Shown: positions 43,637-52,292 of the stretch, in pieces | Layout: the number at the start of each line of letters is the position of its first letter | How positions within the stretch are numbered: the first letter of the stretch is position 1 | Assembly (NCBI RefSeq): GCF_003591515.1 | Contig: NZ_QZCG01000021.1 | Location: 1-55,876 of the forward strand | Source of the DNA: Paracoccus onubensis | GTDB taxonomy: Bacteria; Pseudomonadota; Alphaproteobacteria; Rhodobacterales; Rhodobacteraceae | Direction: 5' to 3' | Length of the DNA: 55,876 bases | Notes under the pieces: model-generated | The model's input: only the letters and a program-made list of their open reading frames with translations | Told to the model about the DNA's origin: nothing | Databases searched by the model: none | Made by a program: the position numbers and the translations under genes

Positions 43637-44176
43637 CTACTCGTCTTGCTGACAAAAGCGGATGCGATTGCCGAACGGATCGGTCACCTGCATTTGCAGC
43701 CCCCAGGGCAGATCCTCCAGGCCGGGACGATTGTAGGCATACCGTTTCTCTGCAAGCTCGCGATGAAACTCGCGGATGTTGGCGGTTGACACGAACACAT
43801 TCGCTCCCGGGCTTGCATCCCCATGATGCTCGGAGAGGTGCAGGCTCAAGCCGGCCCTTTCCAGCCCGAGGTAAAGCGGCATGCCCTCGGAGAAGCGATG
43901 CTCGAACGTGACTTGGAACCCGAGAAAATCACAGTAGAATTCTCTCGCCTTCGTTTCATCGAAGATGCGAAGAATCGGACTGCAGCAGGTGAAGCGCACA
44001 TCGCTTGTGGAGGCACGCTTCAGGTCAAGCTTTGCGCTTGCGGTGTTCCAATCGGCATGGCCACAGGCCCTGGCCACAATTTCCAAGGCCTGGGAATGTG
44101 AGATACTCATCCCGTCTGACGAAAGGGCATCCCGAAGCCGCCGCGCCATGGATTTGGCTTGATCAACGTTTGTCAT
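43637..44176 (-). CDS. glyoxalase-superfamily protein with N-terminal helical domain
   Basis: A 179-residue protein. The N-terminal region MTNVDQAKSMARRLRDALSS then HSQALEIVARACGHADWNTA is the small helical Glyoxalase_8-like domain; a VOC domain follows (ILRIFDETKAREFYCDFLGF, LSLHLSEHHGDASPG, DPFGNRIRFCQ). Such proteins are often annotated as bleomycin-resistance-like. Ligand unknown. Met 44176 with GGAGAGTG upstream fits the family; the frame to 44353 is rejected. Confidence 0.88.
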   Translation of the reverse strand: MTNVDQAKSMARRLRDALSSDGMSISHSQALEIVARACGHADWNTASAKLDLKRASTSDVRFTCCSPILRIFDETKAREFYCDFLGFQVTFEHRFSEGMPLYLGLERAGLSLHLSEHHGDASPGANVFVSTANIREFHRELAEKRYAYNRPGLEDLPWGLQMQVTDPFGNRIRFCQQDE

Positions 44177-44438
44177 CACACTCTCCTGCCAGTGAACGCA
44201 CACGGTGCTCGCATTGCCGATAGTCACTGGACGGGGATATATGTGATGCGTCCGTGATGCTTTCACCTTACCATCTAGGGCGCGAGCGGCTGGTAGCATG
44301 AACCAGATCGAAAAGCCCAATTCCAGCCCTTCTGTCAACCAAGATGTTTTCATCTAGGGCGGCAACGGGCTCATCACGACGCTCATCGCCAGATCGCTGA
44401 ACGGAAGCTTCAGGTAGGGCAATCTGGTCATAGCAATA
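44177..44438. other. intergenic between the glyoxalase and VOC genes
   Basis: No gene seen in the divergent region before the ArsR-type operator. It presumably holds the promoters of both flanking genes; the AT-rich part begins near 44430. Confidence 0.4.
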
Positions 44439-44460
44439 TATTTATCAAAATTGACAAATA
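44439..44460. promoter_or_regulatory. ArsR-type operator overlapping the -35
   Basis: TATTTATCAA, two bases, TTGACAAATA: 10-base arms with one mismatch. The right arm contains a consensus -35 TTGACA (44451-44456), with TGTAAT or TAATTA 15-17 bases on as -10. An ArsR gene lies in the operon downstream, so this is its likely autorepression site. Confidence 0.7.
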
Positions 44461-44568
44461 TTCATAAATCATGTAATTATATGAGTTGCAACTAGGGGGG
44501 TATGATGACCGATGCATATCGTCGGAATGAAGCGCCCCGGGTTTACCGGAGAGTTTTTTGTCTAAAAC

Positions 44569-45471
44569 TTACGCGGCATTTTCAAGGGCGTTCATGTTGG
44601 CATAAAATTCCTCCTCTGCTTCTTGCGGCGTGACATAGCCGATGGCGCTGTGCAGCCGTTCTGAGTTATACCAGCTGACCCATTTGAGGGTTTCCCACTC
44701 GACCTGGCTGACGGATTTCCACGGGCCAAGGAAGTTGATGACCTCGGTCTTGAACAATCCGATGGTGCTTTCGGCCAGGGCGTTATCATAGCTGTCTCCG
44801 ACGCTGCCGACCGAGGGATCGATCCCGGCTTCCTCGAGCCGCTCCGTGTAGCGGATCGACAGATACTGGCTGCCACGATCCGAGTGATGGATCAGTTGCT
44901 CCTGCTCATCCGAGCATCGCTGACAGATCGCCTGGTTCAGTGCATCGAGCACGAAGCTGGTGGTCATCGAGGTCGAGACCCGCCAGCCGACGATCCTGCG
45001 GGCGAAGACATCGATGACGAAGGCGACATAGACCATGCCGGCCCAGCTGGAGACATAGGTGAAGTCGCTGACCCAAAGCTGGTTCGGCGTCGCGGCTGTA
45101 AATTCCCGGTTCACCTTGTCGTCCGGGCAGGTCTGGGCGGGGTCAGGAATGGTTGTGCGCTTCTTGCCGCGCACCACGCCCTGCAAATCGAGAGCTTTCA
45201 TCAGCCGCTCAACCGTGCAGCGGGCGATGTCCTTTCCCTCGCGGCGCAGCTGATGCCAGATCTTGCGGGCACCGTAGCGCCCACGACTGGCATCGAAAGC
45301 ACGCTTGATCTCCGCACTGTCGCGGGCATCCCGTTTCGCCCGATCCGACGCCAGGTCAGGATCGCAGATAATCGCCCTGCGTGCGTAATATGTCGATGGG
45401 GCGATCGGCAGCACGCGACAGATCGGCTCGACCCCGAAGACCTCTCGATGATCGGCGATGAACGCGATCAT
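44569..45471 (-). CDS. IS3-family transposase OrfB (DDE integrase part)
   Basis: A 300-residue rve-domain transposase. The HTH_21-like start is IADHREVFGVEPICRVLPIA, then SDFTYVSSWAGMVYVAFVID for the first Asp, HSDRGSQYLS for the second, and DNALAESTIGLFKTEV for the Glu. Its ATG overlaps the orfA TGA as ATGA; the family usually makes an OrfAB fusion by -1 frameshifting, and a slippery site should lie near the 3' end of orfA. It appears intact. Confidence 0.93.
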   Translation of the reverse strand: MIAFIADHREVFGVEPICRVLPIAPSTYYARRAIICDPDLASDRAKRDARDSAEIKRAFDASRGRYGARKIWHQLRREGKDIARCTVERLMKALDLQGVVRGKKRTTIPDPAQTCPDDKVNREFTAATPNQLWVSDFTYVSSWAGMVYVAFVIDVFARRIVGWRVSTSMTTSFVLDALNQAICQRCSDEQEQLIHHSDRGSQYLSIRYTERLEEAGIDPSVGSVGDSYDNALAESTIGLFKTEVINFLGPWKSVSQVEWETLKWVSWYNSERLHSAIGYVTPQEAEEEFYANMNALENAA

Positions 45472-45800
45472 TTCTGGAACGGGCGGTCAAGCTCCGCCTG
45501 CGCGAAATACGCGCTCGCCTTCTTCAGGATCTCGTTGGCCGTGCGCAGCTCGCGGACCTCGCGCTCCAGGGCCTTGATCCGGGCTTTCTCCTCGCTCGTC
45601 GGACCGGACAACTCGCCCGCATCACGAGCGGCGCGCCGGCACCAGTCCCGCAGGCTGAAGGACGAGCAGCCCAGCTTCGAGGCAATCGCCCGGTAGGCGG
45701 CATTGTCGCTGCTGTAATCAGAACGATGTTCGCGGAAAAGCCGGACGCCGCGCGCGCGGAACTCGGCCGTGTAGCTCGGGGTGTGTTTCTTCTCTGTCAT
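45468..45800 (-). CDS. IS3-family transposase OrfA (DNA-binding part)
   Basis: A 110-residue protein starting MTEKKHTPSYTAEFRARGVR, with an HTH (AAYRAIASKLGCSSFSLRDW) and a leucine-zipper-like coiled coil (IKALEREVRELRTANEILKK). It binds the inverted repeats and, when fused to OrfB by frameshifting, forms the active transposase. ATG 45800 has AAAAGGTGAG upstream. Confidence 0.92.
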   Translation of the reverse strand: MTEKKHTPSYTAEFRARGVRLFREHRSDYSSDNAAYRAIASKLGCSSFSLRDWCRRAARDAGELSGPTSEEKARIKALEREVRELRTANEILKKASAYFAQAELDRPFQK

Positions 45801-46297
45801 GAGGCTCACCTTTTGAGAGTTTTACTCTCCGGTAAACCCGGGGCGCTTCAGAAGGGCTTCGCAAGCGCCGTCTTTTATCAGGATGCAAAGGCTGCCTATC
45901 GCTGGCTCGAAAACGCTTTCGGGTTTGAGCCGCTCTTTGTCATTCTCGATGCCGATGGCTATCTCGGCCATTCGGAAATGACCTATGGGAACTCTGTCGT
46001 CATGATCGGCAACGAATGGAGCGACAATCACAAGAGCCCGAAATCCGTAGGCGGCAAGAACACCCAATGCGTCCATGTTCAGCTTGCCGAGGGCGATGAT
46101 CTCGACGCCCATTGCGCCCATGCCCGGCAGGCCGGCGCAGAAATTCTGCAGGAGCCGGAAACCCAGTTCTACGGCGACCGCACCTATCGCGCCAGAGATC
46201 CCGAAGGTCATATCTGGACCTTTGGTGTCACTGTTCAGAAGATGACGCCTGAGGAATGGGACGAAGCGAGCGGACTGACGACTAGGGCAAGGCTGGA

Positions 46298-46627
46298 TTG
46301 AGCGCGAATATCGACAAGACTCTGGCAGCGCTTGCCGACCCCTGCCGCCGCCGAGCGGTGGAATTACTGGGTCGGCAGCCGCATCGGGCTGGGGAACTTG
46401 CTGATATGCTTGGTCTGTCGGCCCCGGCCATGGGCCGCCACTTGCGCCTGATGAAGCAGTCCGGCCTCGTGGAGGAGAGCCATCCCGAATTCGATGCGCG
46501 TGTCCGCGTTTATACACTGAGGGAGGGGGCCATGGCCGAGCTGAAACGCTGGCTGGCCGATACCGAGGCCGTGTGGGTGACGCAGCTTGCCGCCTTCAAG
46601 GCGCATGTCGAAAAGAAACCGCAATGA
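46298..46627 (+). CDS. ArsR-family regulator
   Basis: A 109-residue winged-helix protein: LAALADPCRRRAVELLGRQP, HTH ELADMLGLSAPAMGRHLRLM, and wing RVRVYTLREGAMAELKRW. This is the ArsR subgroup that accompanies SRPBCC/VOC genes and lacks the metal-binding cysteines of ArsR/SmtB. The start is TTG at 46298, overlapping the VOC stop (TTGA). It probably binds the inverted repeat at 44439. The IS3 element upstream may block its own promoter-driven expression. Confidence 0.92.
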   Translation: MSANIDKTLAALADPCRRRAVELLGRQPHRAGELADMLGLSAPAMGRHLRLMKQSGLVEESHPEFDARVRVYTLREGAMAELKRWLADTEAVWVTQLAAFKAHVEKKPQ

Positions 46628-46700
46628 CGGCTGCTGTCACCGGCAAGCACAGCCTCTTCGAGCCACGGACCCCGCCGAGCGGCCAGTTCCAGAACCGAGG
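46624..46700 (+). pseudogene. 5' remnant of an SRPBCC (AHSA1-like) gene
   Basis: ATG 46624 overlaps the ArsR TGA as ATGA and reads MTAAVTGKHSLFEPR, like the start of AHSA1-type SRPBCC proteins, which normally form the third gene of VOC-ArsR operons. Similarity fades after about 25 codons, where the sequence changes to the flank of the recombinase module. The rest of the gene is missing. Confidence 0.4.
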
Positions 46701-46787
46701 TGACTTCCCGGAATTTTTACGCCATTCTGGGAATGCACTGCCGCACAGCGCACAACACAACACGCACGGCAGCGTCGGTTTACGCTG

Positions 46788-47087
46788 TTGTCCGCCGAGG
46801 TCCAATATCATGCGCCCGAATACGCCTGTGATTCCGCCCTTTTCTCCGCCACGATTCAGCTGGCGCGGGTATTGCCGCGTGAGAGTTGGAGCGAGACATT
46901 GGCACGGCAGCGCCAGACAACAGCGGAGCAGCTTCGGGTGGTCACTGAACCAGCCTATCCTGCTGCATCCGGCCCCAAAGCCTCAGACCCGCGCCTTCGC
47001 GAGTTGGTCCGGCTTCTGGCACGGCGTGCAGCGCGGGATTTCATCCAGGCGGAGGAACGCGAGAGCCGCAAGCGCCTCCCTGACTGA
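46788..47087 (+). CDS. small hypothetical protein upstream of the recombinase
   Basis: A 99-residue soluble protein: SAEVQYHAPEYACDSALFSA, then PRESWSETLARQRQTTAEQL and a helical Arg/Glu-rich end. I recognise no domain. It starts with TTG at 46788, as no ATG is in frame, and ends 15 bases before the recombinase, so the two are likely co-transcribed. It may be a directionality or accessory factor, but that is inference from position only. Confidence 0.6.
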   Translation: MSAEVQYHAPEYACDSALFSATIQLARVLPRESWSETLARQRQTTAEQLRVVTEPAYPAASGPKASDPRLRELVRLLARRAARDFIQAEERESRKRLPD

Positions 47088-47102
47088 ACAGAAAGCTCAC
47101 TC

Positions 47103-48908
47103 ATGAAGGTCGCGCTCTACGCCCGCTATTCCTCCGACAACCAGCGCGACGCCTCGATCGCCGACCAGTTCCGCATGTGCCGGCTTCATGCCGAGAAGCA
47201 GGGCTGGAAGATTGTCGAGGAGTATTCCGACCACGCCATTTCCGGCTCCAGCATGATCCAGCGTGCGGGTATTCAAGCCCTGATCATGGATTCCTCGCAC
47301 GGCCGGTTCGATATCATCTTGTCCGAAGCGCTGGATCGCATCAGCCGCGACCAGGAGGATATCGCCGGCATCTTCAAACGGATGATCTATGCCGACGTAA
47401 AGATGCTCACCCTGTCGGAAGGCGAGATCACCCATCTGCATGTCGGCCTGAAGGGCACCATGAATGCGCTGTTCCTGAAGGATCTGGCCGACAAGACCCG
47501 CCGGGGCCTGCGTGGCCGGGTCGAGGATGGAAAATCCGGCGGCGGCAATTCCTACGGCTATGATGTGGTGAAGCAGTTCGATGCCAATGGCGAGCCGATC
47601 CGCGGCGACCGCGCCATCAACGAGGCACAGGCTGCCGTGGTCCGCCGCATCTTCAGTGACTATAACGCCGGTCTCTCGTCCCGAGCCATCGCCATGGCGT
47701 TGAACCTCGAGGGCGTGCCCGGCCCGCAGGGCCGGGAATGGGGACCATCAACCATCCACGGCAACCGTGAACGCGGCACCGGGATCCTCAATAACGAACT
47801 CTATATCGGCCGGCTGGTCTGGAACCGGCTGCGCTACCTGAAGGATCCCGATACCGGTAGGCGGGTTTCGCGACTGAATCCGGAAACGGAATGGGTAGTA
47901 CAGGAGGTGCCCGAACTCCGCATCATCGATCAGACCCTGTGGGATGCGACGAAGACCCGACAGGGGAAACTGGCCTTCTCGAAGCGCGCACGTCCCGAGG
48001 GCAACCCGCTGACCGACCGCCGGCGCCCAAAGCATCTTTTCGCGGGCCTGATCAAATGCGGCTGCTGTGGCGGCGGCTATTCGATGATCTCGAAAGACCT
48101 GCTCGGTTGCTCGACGGCACGCAACAAGGGCACCTGCGACAACCGGATCAATATCCGCCGTGACGCTCTCGAGGCCTCGGTCCTGAATGGTCTGCGGAAG
48201 CATCTCATGGAGCCGGAGCTGTTCAGGGAATTCTGTGACGAGTTCACCAGAGAGGTGAACCGGTTGCGAATGGAACGTGGCGCCGATCTGGAGGTGGCAC
48301 GACGGGAACTTGATAGGATCGGCAAGCAGATTGCCCAGATCATCGAGGCAATCACGGACGGCATGTATCACCCTTCGATGAAGGAGAAGATGACAGCGCT
48401 CGAAGCCCGCAAATTCGAACTGGCGGAGAAACTGGCTTCAGCGGATGAGCCCCCACCTCTGCTGCATCCGAATATGGCGGCGCTCTATGCGCAGCGGATC
48501 GGCGAGCTTTATGAGAACCTGCAGCACGAGGACAGCCGTCCGCAGGCGGCCGGGATCCTTCGGTCTCTGATCGATGATGTGACGCTTGTGCCGGAAAACG
48601 GCGAGTTGGCCATCGTCCTTCGCGGCGATCTCGGGGCGATCCTGCGCTTTACTGCCGGCCGAAAGAACCCGGATTTCCTGTCTGAGGCCGAGGCTCTGGA
48701 CAATTTGCTGGCGCAGTCGGATGGCTCACGGAAGGCAATCGGCGGACATGCAAAAACCTCCGCGACGGGGCCAGCGGAGGTTTCGCAAGAATCGTTGGTT
48801 GCGGGGGCATGCAACCATCTCAAATTGCGGCTACTCTCGGCATATCGTTCCCTCCTTGAGCAGTCAGAGTTGGCGAAGTCCAAAGGGCTGCTTCGCAGTG
48901 CAGCATAG
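47103..48908 (+). CDS. large serine recombinase
   Basis: A 601-residue serine recombinase. The resolvase domain starts MKVALYARYSSDNQRDASIA with the catalytic Ser at 10-11, followed by EALDRISRDQEDIAGIFK. The recombinase domain has GNSYGYDVV and ELYIGRLVWNRLRY. A zinc ribbon comes next (IKCGCCGGGYSMI, LGCSTARNKGTCDN), then a coiled coil at about 390-450. The last 45 or so residues lie beyond a hairpin at 48755 and look like read-through into non-coding sequence. Such enzymes integrate plasmids, phages or islands at attachment sites. Confidence 0.93.
   Translation: MKVALYARYSSDNQRDASIADQFRMCRLHAEKQGWKIVEEYSDHAISGSSMIQRAGIQALIMDSSHGRFDIILSEALDRISRDQEDIAGIFKRMIYADVKMLTLSEGEITHLHVGLKGTMNALFLKDLADKTRRGLRGRVEDGKSGGGNSYGYDVVKQFDANGEPIRGDRAINEAQAAVVRRIFSDYNAGLSSRAIAMALNLEGVPGPQGREWGPSTIHGNRERGTGILNNELYIGRLVWNRLRYLKDPDTGRRVSRLNPETEWVVQEVPELRIIDQTLWDATKTRQGKLAFSKRARPEGNPLTDRRRPKHLFAGLIKCGCCGGGYSMISKDLLGCSTARNKGTCDNRINIRRDALEASVLNGLRKHLMEPELFREFCDEFTREVNRLRMERGADLEVARRELDRIGKQIAQIIEAITDGMYHPSMKEKMTALEARKFELAEKLASADEPPPLLHPNMAALYAQRIGELYENLQHEDSRPQAAGILRSLIDDVTLVPENGELAIVLRGDLGAILRFTAGRKNPDFLSEAEALDNLLAQSDGSRKAIGGHAKTSATGPAEVSQESLVAGACNHLKLRLLSAYRSLLEQSELAKSKGLLRSAA
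48755..48782 (-). terminator. terminator-like hairpin inside the recombinase 3' end
   Basis: AACCTCCGC, ten bases, GCGGAGGTT: perfect nine-base arms. On the minus strand it is followed by TTTGC after GGAGGTT, giving five consecutive T; on the plus strand the following bases are TCGC. It lies about 125 bases before the recombinase stop and could stop transcripts arriving from the OYE side. Confidence 0.5.
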
Positions 48909-49246
48909 GCGTGGTCGTATCCCCTATCCCGTCACAACCTTCCGACCACATAGGACCCTGTCCAGACAACTCATCTTGTTGTCCCCCGATGCCTCTGATT
49001 GCCTTCTGTCCCAACCGACCTACCCATAAAGAAAGGATATACAGATGAATGCCATGGCAAAATCCAGATCATGGCATCCAAACAGGATGCAGGTGCAATA
49101 GGGGCTCTCCCCCAGCCTGCCCGAAGCTTTGAGGAAACTGGCCATCCGGCCCGCCTCAATGATTACGCCCAGCTTCAGCTCGGGCTGACAGTGCAGGCAG
49201 CGACGTCAGTTTATGGGATCTTCGCGCCCTGCCCTCGGTCAACGCC
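48909..49246. other. intergenic, one short ORF only
   Basis: No clear gene. ATG 49045 after AAAGGATATACAG gives an 18-codon frame (MNAMAKSRSWHPNRMQVQ), perhaps the 5' stub of a deleted gene. Nothing else recognised. Confidence 0.35.
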
Positions 49247-50347
49247 TCATATCTTATTGAACAAGTCTCGGTGCATGCGGGGCTGGCTGCGCAGATATTG
49301 CGGCGCCGCCGGCACCTGCCCACCCAGATGCGCCGCCGCGTGCCAGGGCCAGCGCGGATCGTAGAGAACCCCGCGTGCAAGGGCGACCATATCGGCGTCA
49401 CCCGTTGCCACGATGGATTCCGCGTGATCGAAATCCGTGATCAGCCCCACTGCCACCACTGGCATCTCAACCGCTGCCTTGACCGCGCGGGCCAGCGGCA
49501 CCTGATAGCCCGGCGCAATCGGGATCTGTTGTCGCGGGTCCAGCCCGCCGCTGGACACATGGATCGCCGCACAGCCGCGCGCCTGCAATTCCTGTGCAAA
49601 GGTAATGGTTTGTTCGACATCCCAACCGCCCCCGACCCAGTCCGTGCCCGAAACCCGGACCGAAACCGGGTAGTCGCCCGGAACCACGGCTTTCACCGCC
49701 TCGAACACCTCCAGCGGAAAGCGCATCCGGTTTTCCAGACTGCCGCCCCAGGCATCCTCGCGCTGATTCGACAGCGGTGAGAGGAACTGGTGCAGCAGAT
49801 AGCCATGCGCGGCATGGATCTGGATCGCGTCGAAACCCAGTCGCAGACTGCGGCGGGCGGCCTCGGCGAAGGCGTCGCGGATGCGCTCCATCCCGGCCTT
49901 GTCCAGCGCCTCGGGCTCATTTTCATCAGAGGAAAAGGGCAGCGCGCCTGGCCCAACGGTCTGCCAGCCATTCGGCTGCCCGGGCGGAATCTGCGCCCCG
50001 CCGAGCCAGGGCTTTTCGGTCGAGGCCTTGCGCCCGGCATGGGCCAGTTGAATCGCCACCGGAATATCCGACCATCGCCGGATGGCCTGCATGACCGGGA
50101 CCATCGCCGCCTCGGTCGCATCGTCCCACAACCCGACATCGGCATAAGTGATGCGCCCTTCGGGACTGACGGCAGTGGCCTCGACCGTCAGCAGCCCCGC
50201 CCCTGACAGAGCCAGCTGGCCCAGATGGATCATGTGCCAGTCAGTCATCCGGCCATCCTCGGCCGAATACTGACACATGGGCGCGATCACCACACGGTTC
50301 GGCATCGAAAGGCTGCCAGAGGTGATGGGGGTAAAGAGCTTGCTCAT
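49247..50347 (-). CDS. OYE-family NADH:flavin oxidoreductase (YqjM-like)
   Basis: A 366-residue FMN (beta/alpha)8 barrel. It starts MSKLFTPITSGSLSMPNRVV, with Cys25 in APMCQYSA as in thermophilic-like YqjM enzymes, VAIQLAHAGRKAS, and the substrate-binding His pair in IQIHAAHGYLLHQFLSP. It reduces activated C=C bonds. It is 307 bases downstream of the dipeptidase gene, so it may be a separate unit. It differs from the two-domain dimethylglycine demethylase DgcA, which also has an OYE-like part but is much longer. Confidence 0.92.
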   Translation of the reverse strand: MSKLFTPITSGSLSMPNRVVIAPMCQYSAEDGRMTDWHMIHLGQLALSGAGLLTVEATAVSPEGRITYADVGLWDDATEAAMVPVMQAIRRWSDIPVAIQLAHAGRKASTEKPWLGGAQIPPGQPNGWQTVGPGALPFSSDENEPEALDKAGMERIRDAFAEAARRSLRLGFDAIQIHAAHGYLLHQFLSPLSNQREDAWGGSLENRMRFPLEVFEAVKAVVPGDYPVSVRVSGTDWVGGGWDVEQTITFAQELQARGCAAIHVSSGGLDPRQQIPIAPGYQVPLARAVKAAVEMPVVAVGLITDFDHAESIVATGDADMVALARGVLYDPRWPWHAAAHLGGQVPAAPQYLRSQPRMHRDLFNKI

Positions 50348-50616
50348 GCTGCGGCTCCGTTCAGGCGAGTTGCAGAGCACGTTAAGGGATCGCCTGCGGA
50401 TTCGAAAGCCCTGCCAATGAGTCAGGTTTCGCGCCCGAAGGCCGGTTGCGACACGTCCTGAGGATTCATCCTGTGCAGGACCGTGCCACTTGCACAGTTG
50501 CCACCACGGCTGGGAGAGACCAACCGCCAATTCCGGCACGAAGCTGAGCACCAGTTCAGCACGAAGTGGATCGGGATAACTACACGTTCTGTCCTTATCG
50601 CCCGCCAGTCCCAAAG
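50348..50616. other. intergenic between OYE and dipeptidase genes
   Basis: No gene seen; holds the OYE upstream region. A 68-codon frame (50422-50628) lacks a domain and a good start. Confidence 0.4.
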
Positions 50617-50640
50617 GCCATTGCCCATCGGGGCAATGGC
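50617..50640 (-). terminator. rho-independent-type terminator of the dipeptidase operon
   Basis: GCCATTGCCC, ATCG, GGGCAATGGC: perfect ten-base stem 14 bases past the dipeptidase stop on the minus strand, then CCTTTGGG. The T-run is weak, but position and stem strength fit an operon terminator. Confidence 0.6.
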
Positions 50641-50654
50641 TGATCACCGCTCGC

Positions 50655-51642
50655 TTATTCGCCCCAAACTTCTTCCAGCAAGTTGAGCCAGTTCTGGCCA
50701 AGTACCTTCTCGATCCTCGCTGAAGTCCAGCCCGCATCGGACATGGCGTCGGCAATGTTAGGAAAGTCGCGGATTTCGCGCAGCCCCGCGGGATTGATGA
50801 TCTCACCAAAACTGGTCAGACGGCGGCCAAACCCCTTGTCATGCGTAATCCAGTCGAAAAAGGATCTCTCATACCCTTGAGTAAAATCAGTGCCGATACC
50901 GACGGCATCCTCGCCCACCAGATTGATCACATAATCCATCGCTGCAATATAATCGGCAATGGTTGCGTCCGTCCCTTTCGCAAGAAAGGGGGGGGAACAT
51001 GGTCACCCCTACAAATCCTCCCCTTTCAACGATATGGCGCAACTCCTCGTCGGATTTGTTCCGCGGATGTGCCTTCAGTCCCGATGGCAAGCAATGCGAA
51101 TATGCCACCGGAACAGTTGAGCAGTCTATAACATCGCGTGACGTTTTTGGTCCTACATGGCTGAGATCGCAAAGCATGCCCACGCGATTCATTTCAGCCA
51201 CAACCTCACGACCGAAATCTGACAAGCCGCTGTCGCGACTTTCATAACAACCACTGCCAACCCAATTCTGGGTGTTATAGGTCATTTGCGCAATGCCGAT
51301 GCCCAGTGTCTTCAGGATCTCGACATAGCCGATCTTATCCTCGAAGGCCGAAGTGTTCTGCATGCCCAGCACAATCGCAGTCTTCCCTGCGGCCTTCGCC
51401 GTGCGGATATCAGCGGCACTTTCAGCCTTGACGATATGGCTGCTGAACTCGCGGAACCAGCCATTCCACGCGACCAGATTGTCTACGGTATCGGTGAAAT
51501 TCTCCCAAACGCTGCAGGTACAGTTTGCTGCGGTCAAACCAGATTGCTGCATTTCCCGAAAAAGATCGCCACTCCAGTTCGAGATGATCAGACCGTCAAT
51601 GACAATCGCATTCTCGTAGATCGTGCTGGCATTATCCTTCAT
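50655..51642 (-). pseudogene. membrane-dipeptidase-like protein (M19), frameshifted
   Basis: The N-terminal 220 or so residues (MKDNASTIYENAIVIDGLII; MTYNTQNWVGSGCYE; MLCDLSHVGPKTS; HPRNKSDEELRH) are in one frame up to VGVTMFPP; the C-terminal part (DYVINLVGEDAVGIGTDF; NIADAMSDAGWTSARIEKVL) is in another. The switch falls in a run of eight C (50988-50995 on the plus strand as G); seven would restore FPPFLAKGTDATIADYI. The HxD zinc ligands of classical renal dipeptidases are absent (IDGLIISNW), as in the PA5396-type subfamily. It lies next to the V4R gene, as in dimethylglycine gene clusters. Confidence 0.8.
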
Positions 51643-51700
51643 GATGCTTCCATTCCGTTGTAAATTGATAAGCGGTCTGCATGCCCGTTCGCGATTGCGA

Positions 51701-52234
51701 TCAGGCTGCAAAGGTGCAGTTGACCTCAAAGCGGCATTCGGGCGCCCCCATGGCGGTGCAAGCGCTTTCGCGACAGGTGATTGACAGGGGCTGAACACTG
51801 CGGGCATCGCACATGAACTGCATGGCTCCGATCAGGAAACCCTCGAACATATAACAAGTGGGTGCAGTTGCCTGCCCTTCCGCTTCAAGGACGTAGATCG
51901 AATCCCGCAATGTGATCCGTGCGGTAAGGTGCTCTGGATCCAGCGCCTCGATGGTAAAACGTCCCCAGCCGCGTTCAGAAAGCCGCCGGAGGTAATGTGC
52001 AAATATCTCGGGTGCGGGACGACCCAGCAAGTCCGCCTGCTGCTGACACCAGTAACGGGCCGATTTTGCACCTGACCGGTTCAGCATTTCTGCATAGGCG
52101 GCACGACCCAGTGTCCGCTCTGTCTCCTTATGCATATTCACCATGAAATGACGTGGAACATAAACCATGGGCAGGCCATCCGTGCGCCAGACGCCACTGG
52201 TTTCATCCACATCGATCTGAACTGTGGGTTGCAT
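51701..52234 (-). CDS. V4R-domain (DUF5943-like) protein
   Basis: A 177-residue protein starting MQPTVQIDVDETSGVWRTDG. The C-terminal half is a V4R (4-vinyl reductase) domain with cysteines (TCYMFEGFLIGAMQF, CRESACTAMGAPECRFEV). It resembles DUF5943/PA5397-type proteins, found next to dimethylglycine demethylation genes in pseudomonads. Function unknown; V4R domains often bind small hydrophobic ligands or metals. It is 58 bases from both neighbours on the same strand, so in one operon with the MFS and dipeptidase genes. Confidence 0.82.
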   Translation of the reverse strand: MQPTVQIDVDETSGVWRTDGLPMVYVPRHFMVNMHKETERTLGRAAYAEMLNRSGAKSARYWCQQQADLLGRPAPEIFAHYLRRLSERGWGRFTIEALDPEHLTARITLRDSIYVLEAEGQATAPTCYMFEGFLIGAMQFMCDARSVQPLSITCRESACTAMGAPECRFEVNCTFAA

Positions 52235-52292
52235 GTCGTCTCTTTCATTGCCGAGGGGAAGGACCGCCCCCGCAAATGGCGGGGGCGTCAGA

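Larger units (their letters stand above)
44528..45850 (-). mobile_element. complete IS3-family insertion sequence
   Basis: 1323 bases bounded by perfect 27-base inverted repeats starting TGAAGCGCCCCGGGTTTACC (44528-44554 and, inverted, 45824-45850). It is flanked by 3-base direct repeats GAA (44525-44527 and 45851-45853), the target duplication typical of this family. It contains overlapping orfA and orfB on the minus strand. Perfect ends and duplication suggest a recent insertion. Confidence 0.95.
44505..46301 (+). pseudogene. VOC/PhnB-like protein gene split by IS3 insertion
   Basis: ATG 44505 after AGGGGGG reads MTDAYRRK up to base 44527. Removing the element and one copy of its GAA duplication restores the frame to GFASAVFYQDAKAAYRWLEN, then FGFEPLFVILDADGYLGHSE, and YRARDPEGHIWTFGVTV, ending at 46301. 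The intact product would be a 157-residue VOC-fold protein of the PhnB/glyoxalase type that usually precedes ArsR and SRPBCC genes. As it stands, only eight codons precede the insertion, so no functional protein is made. The 3' end overlaps the ArsR start (TTGA). Confidence 0.88.
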
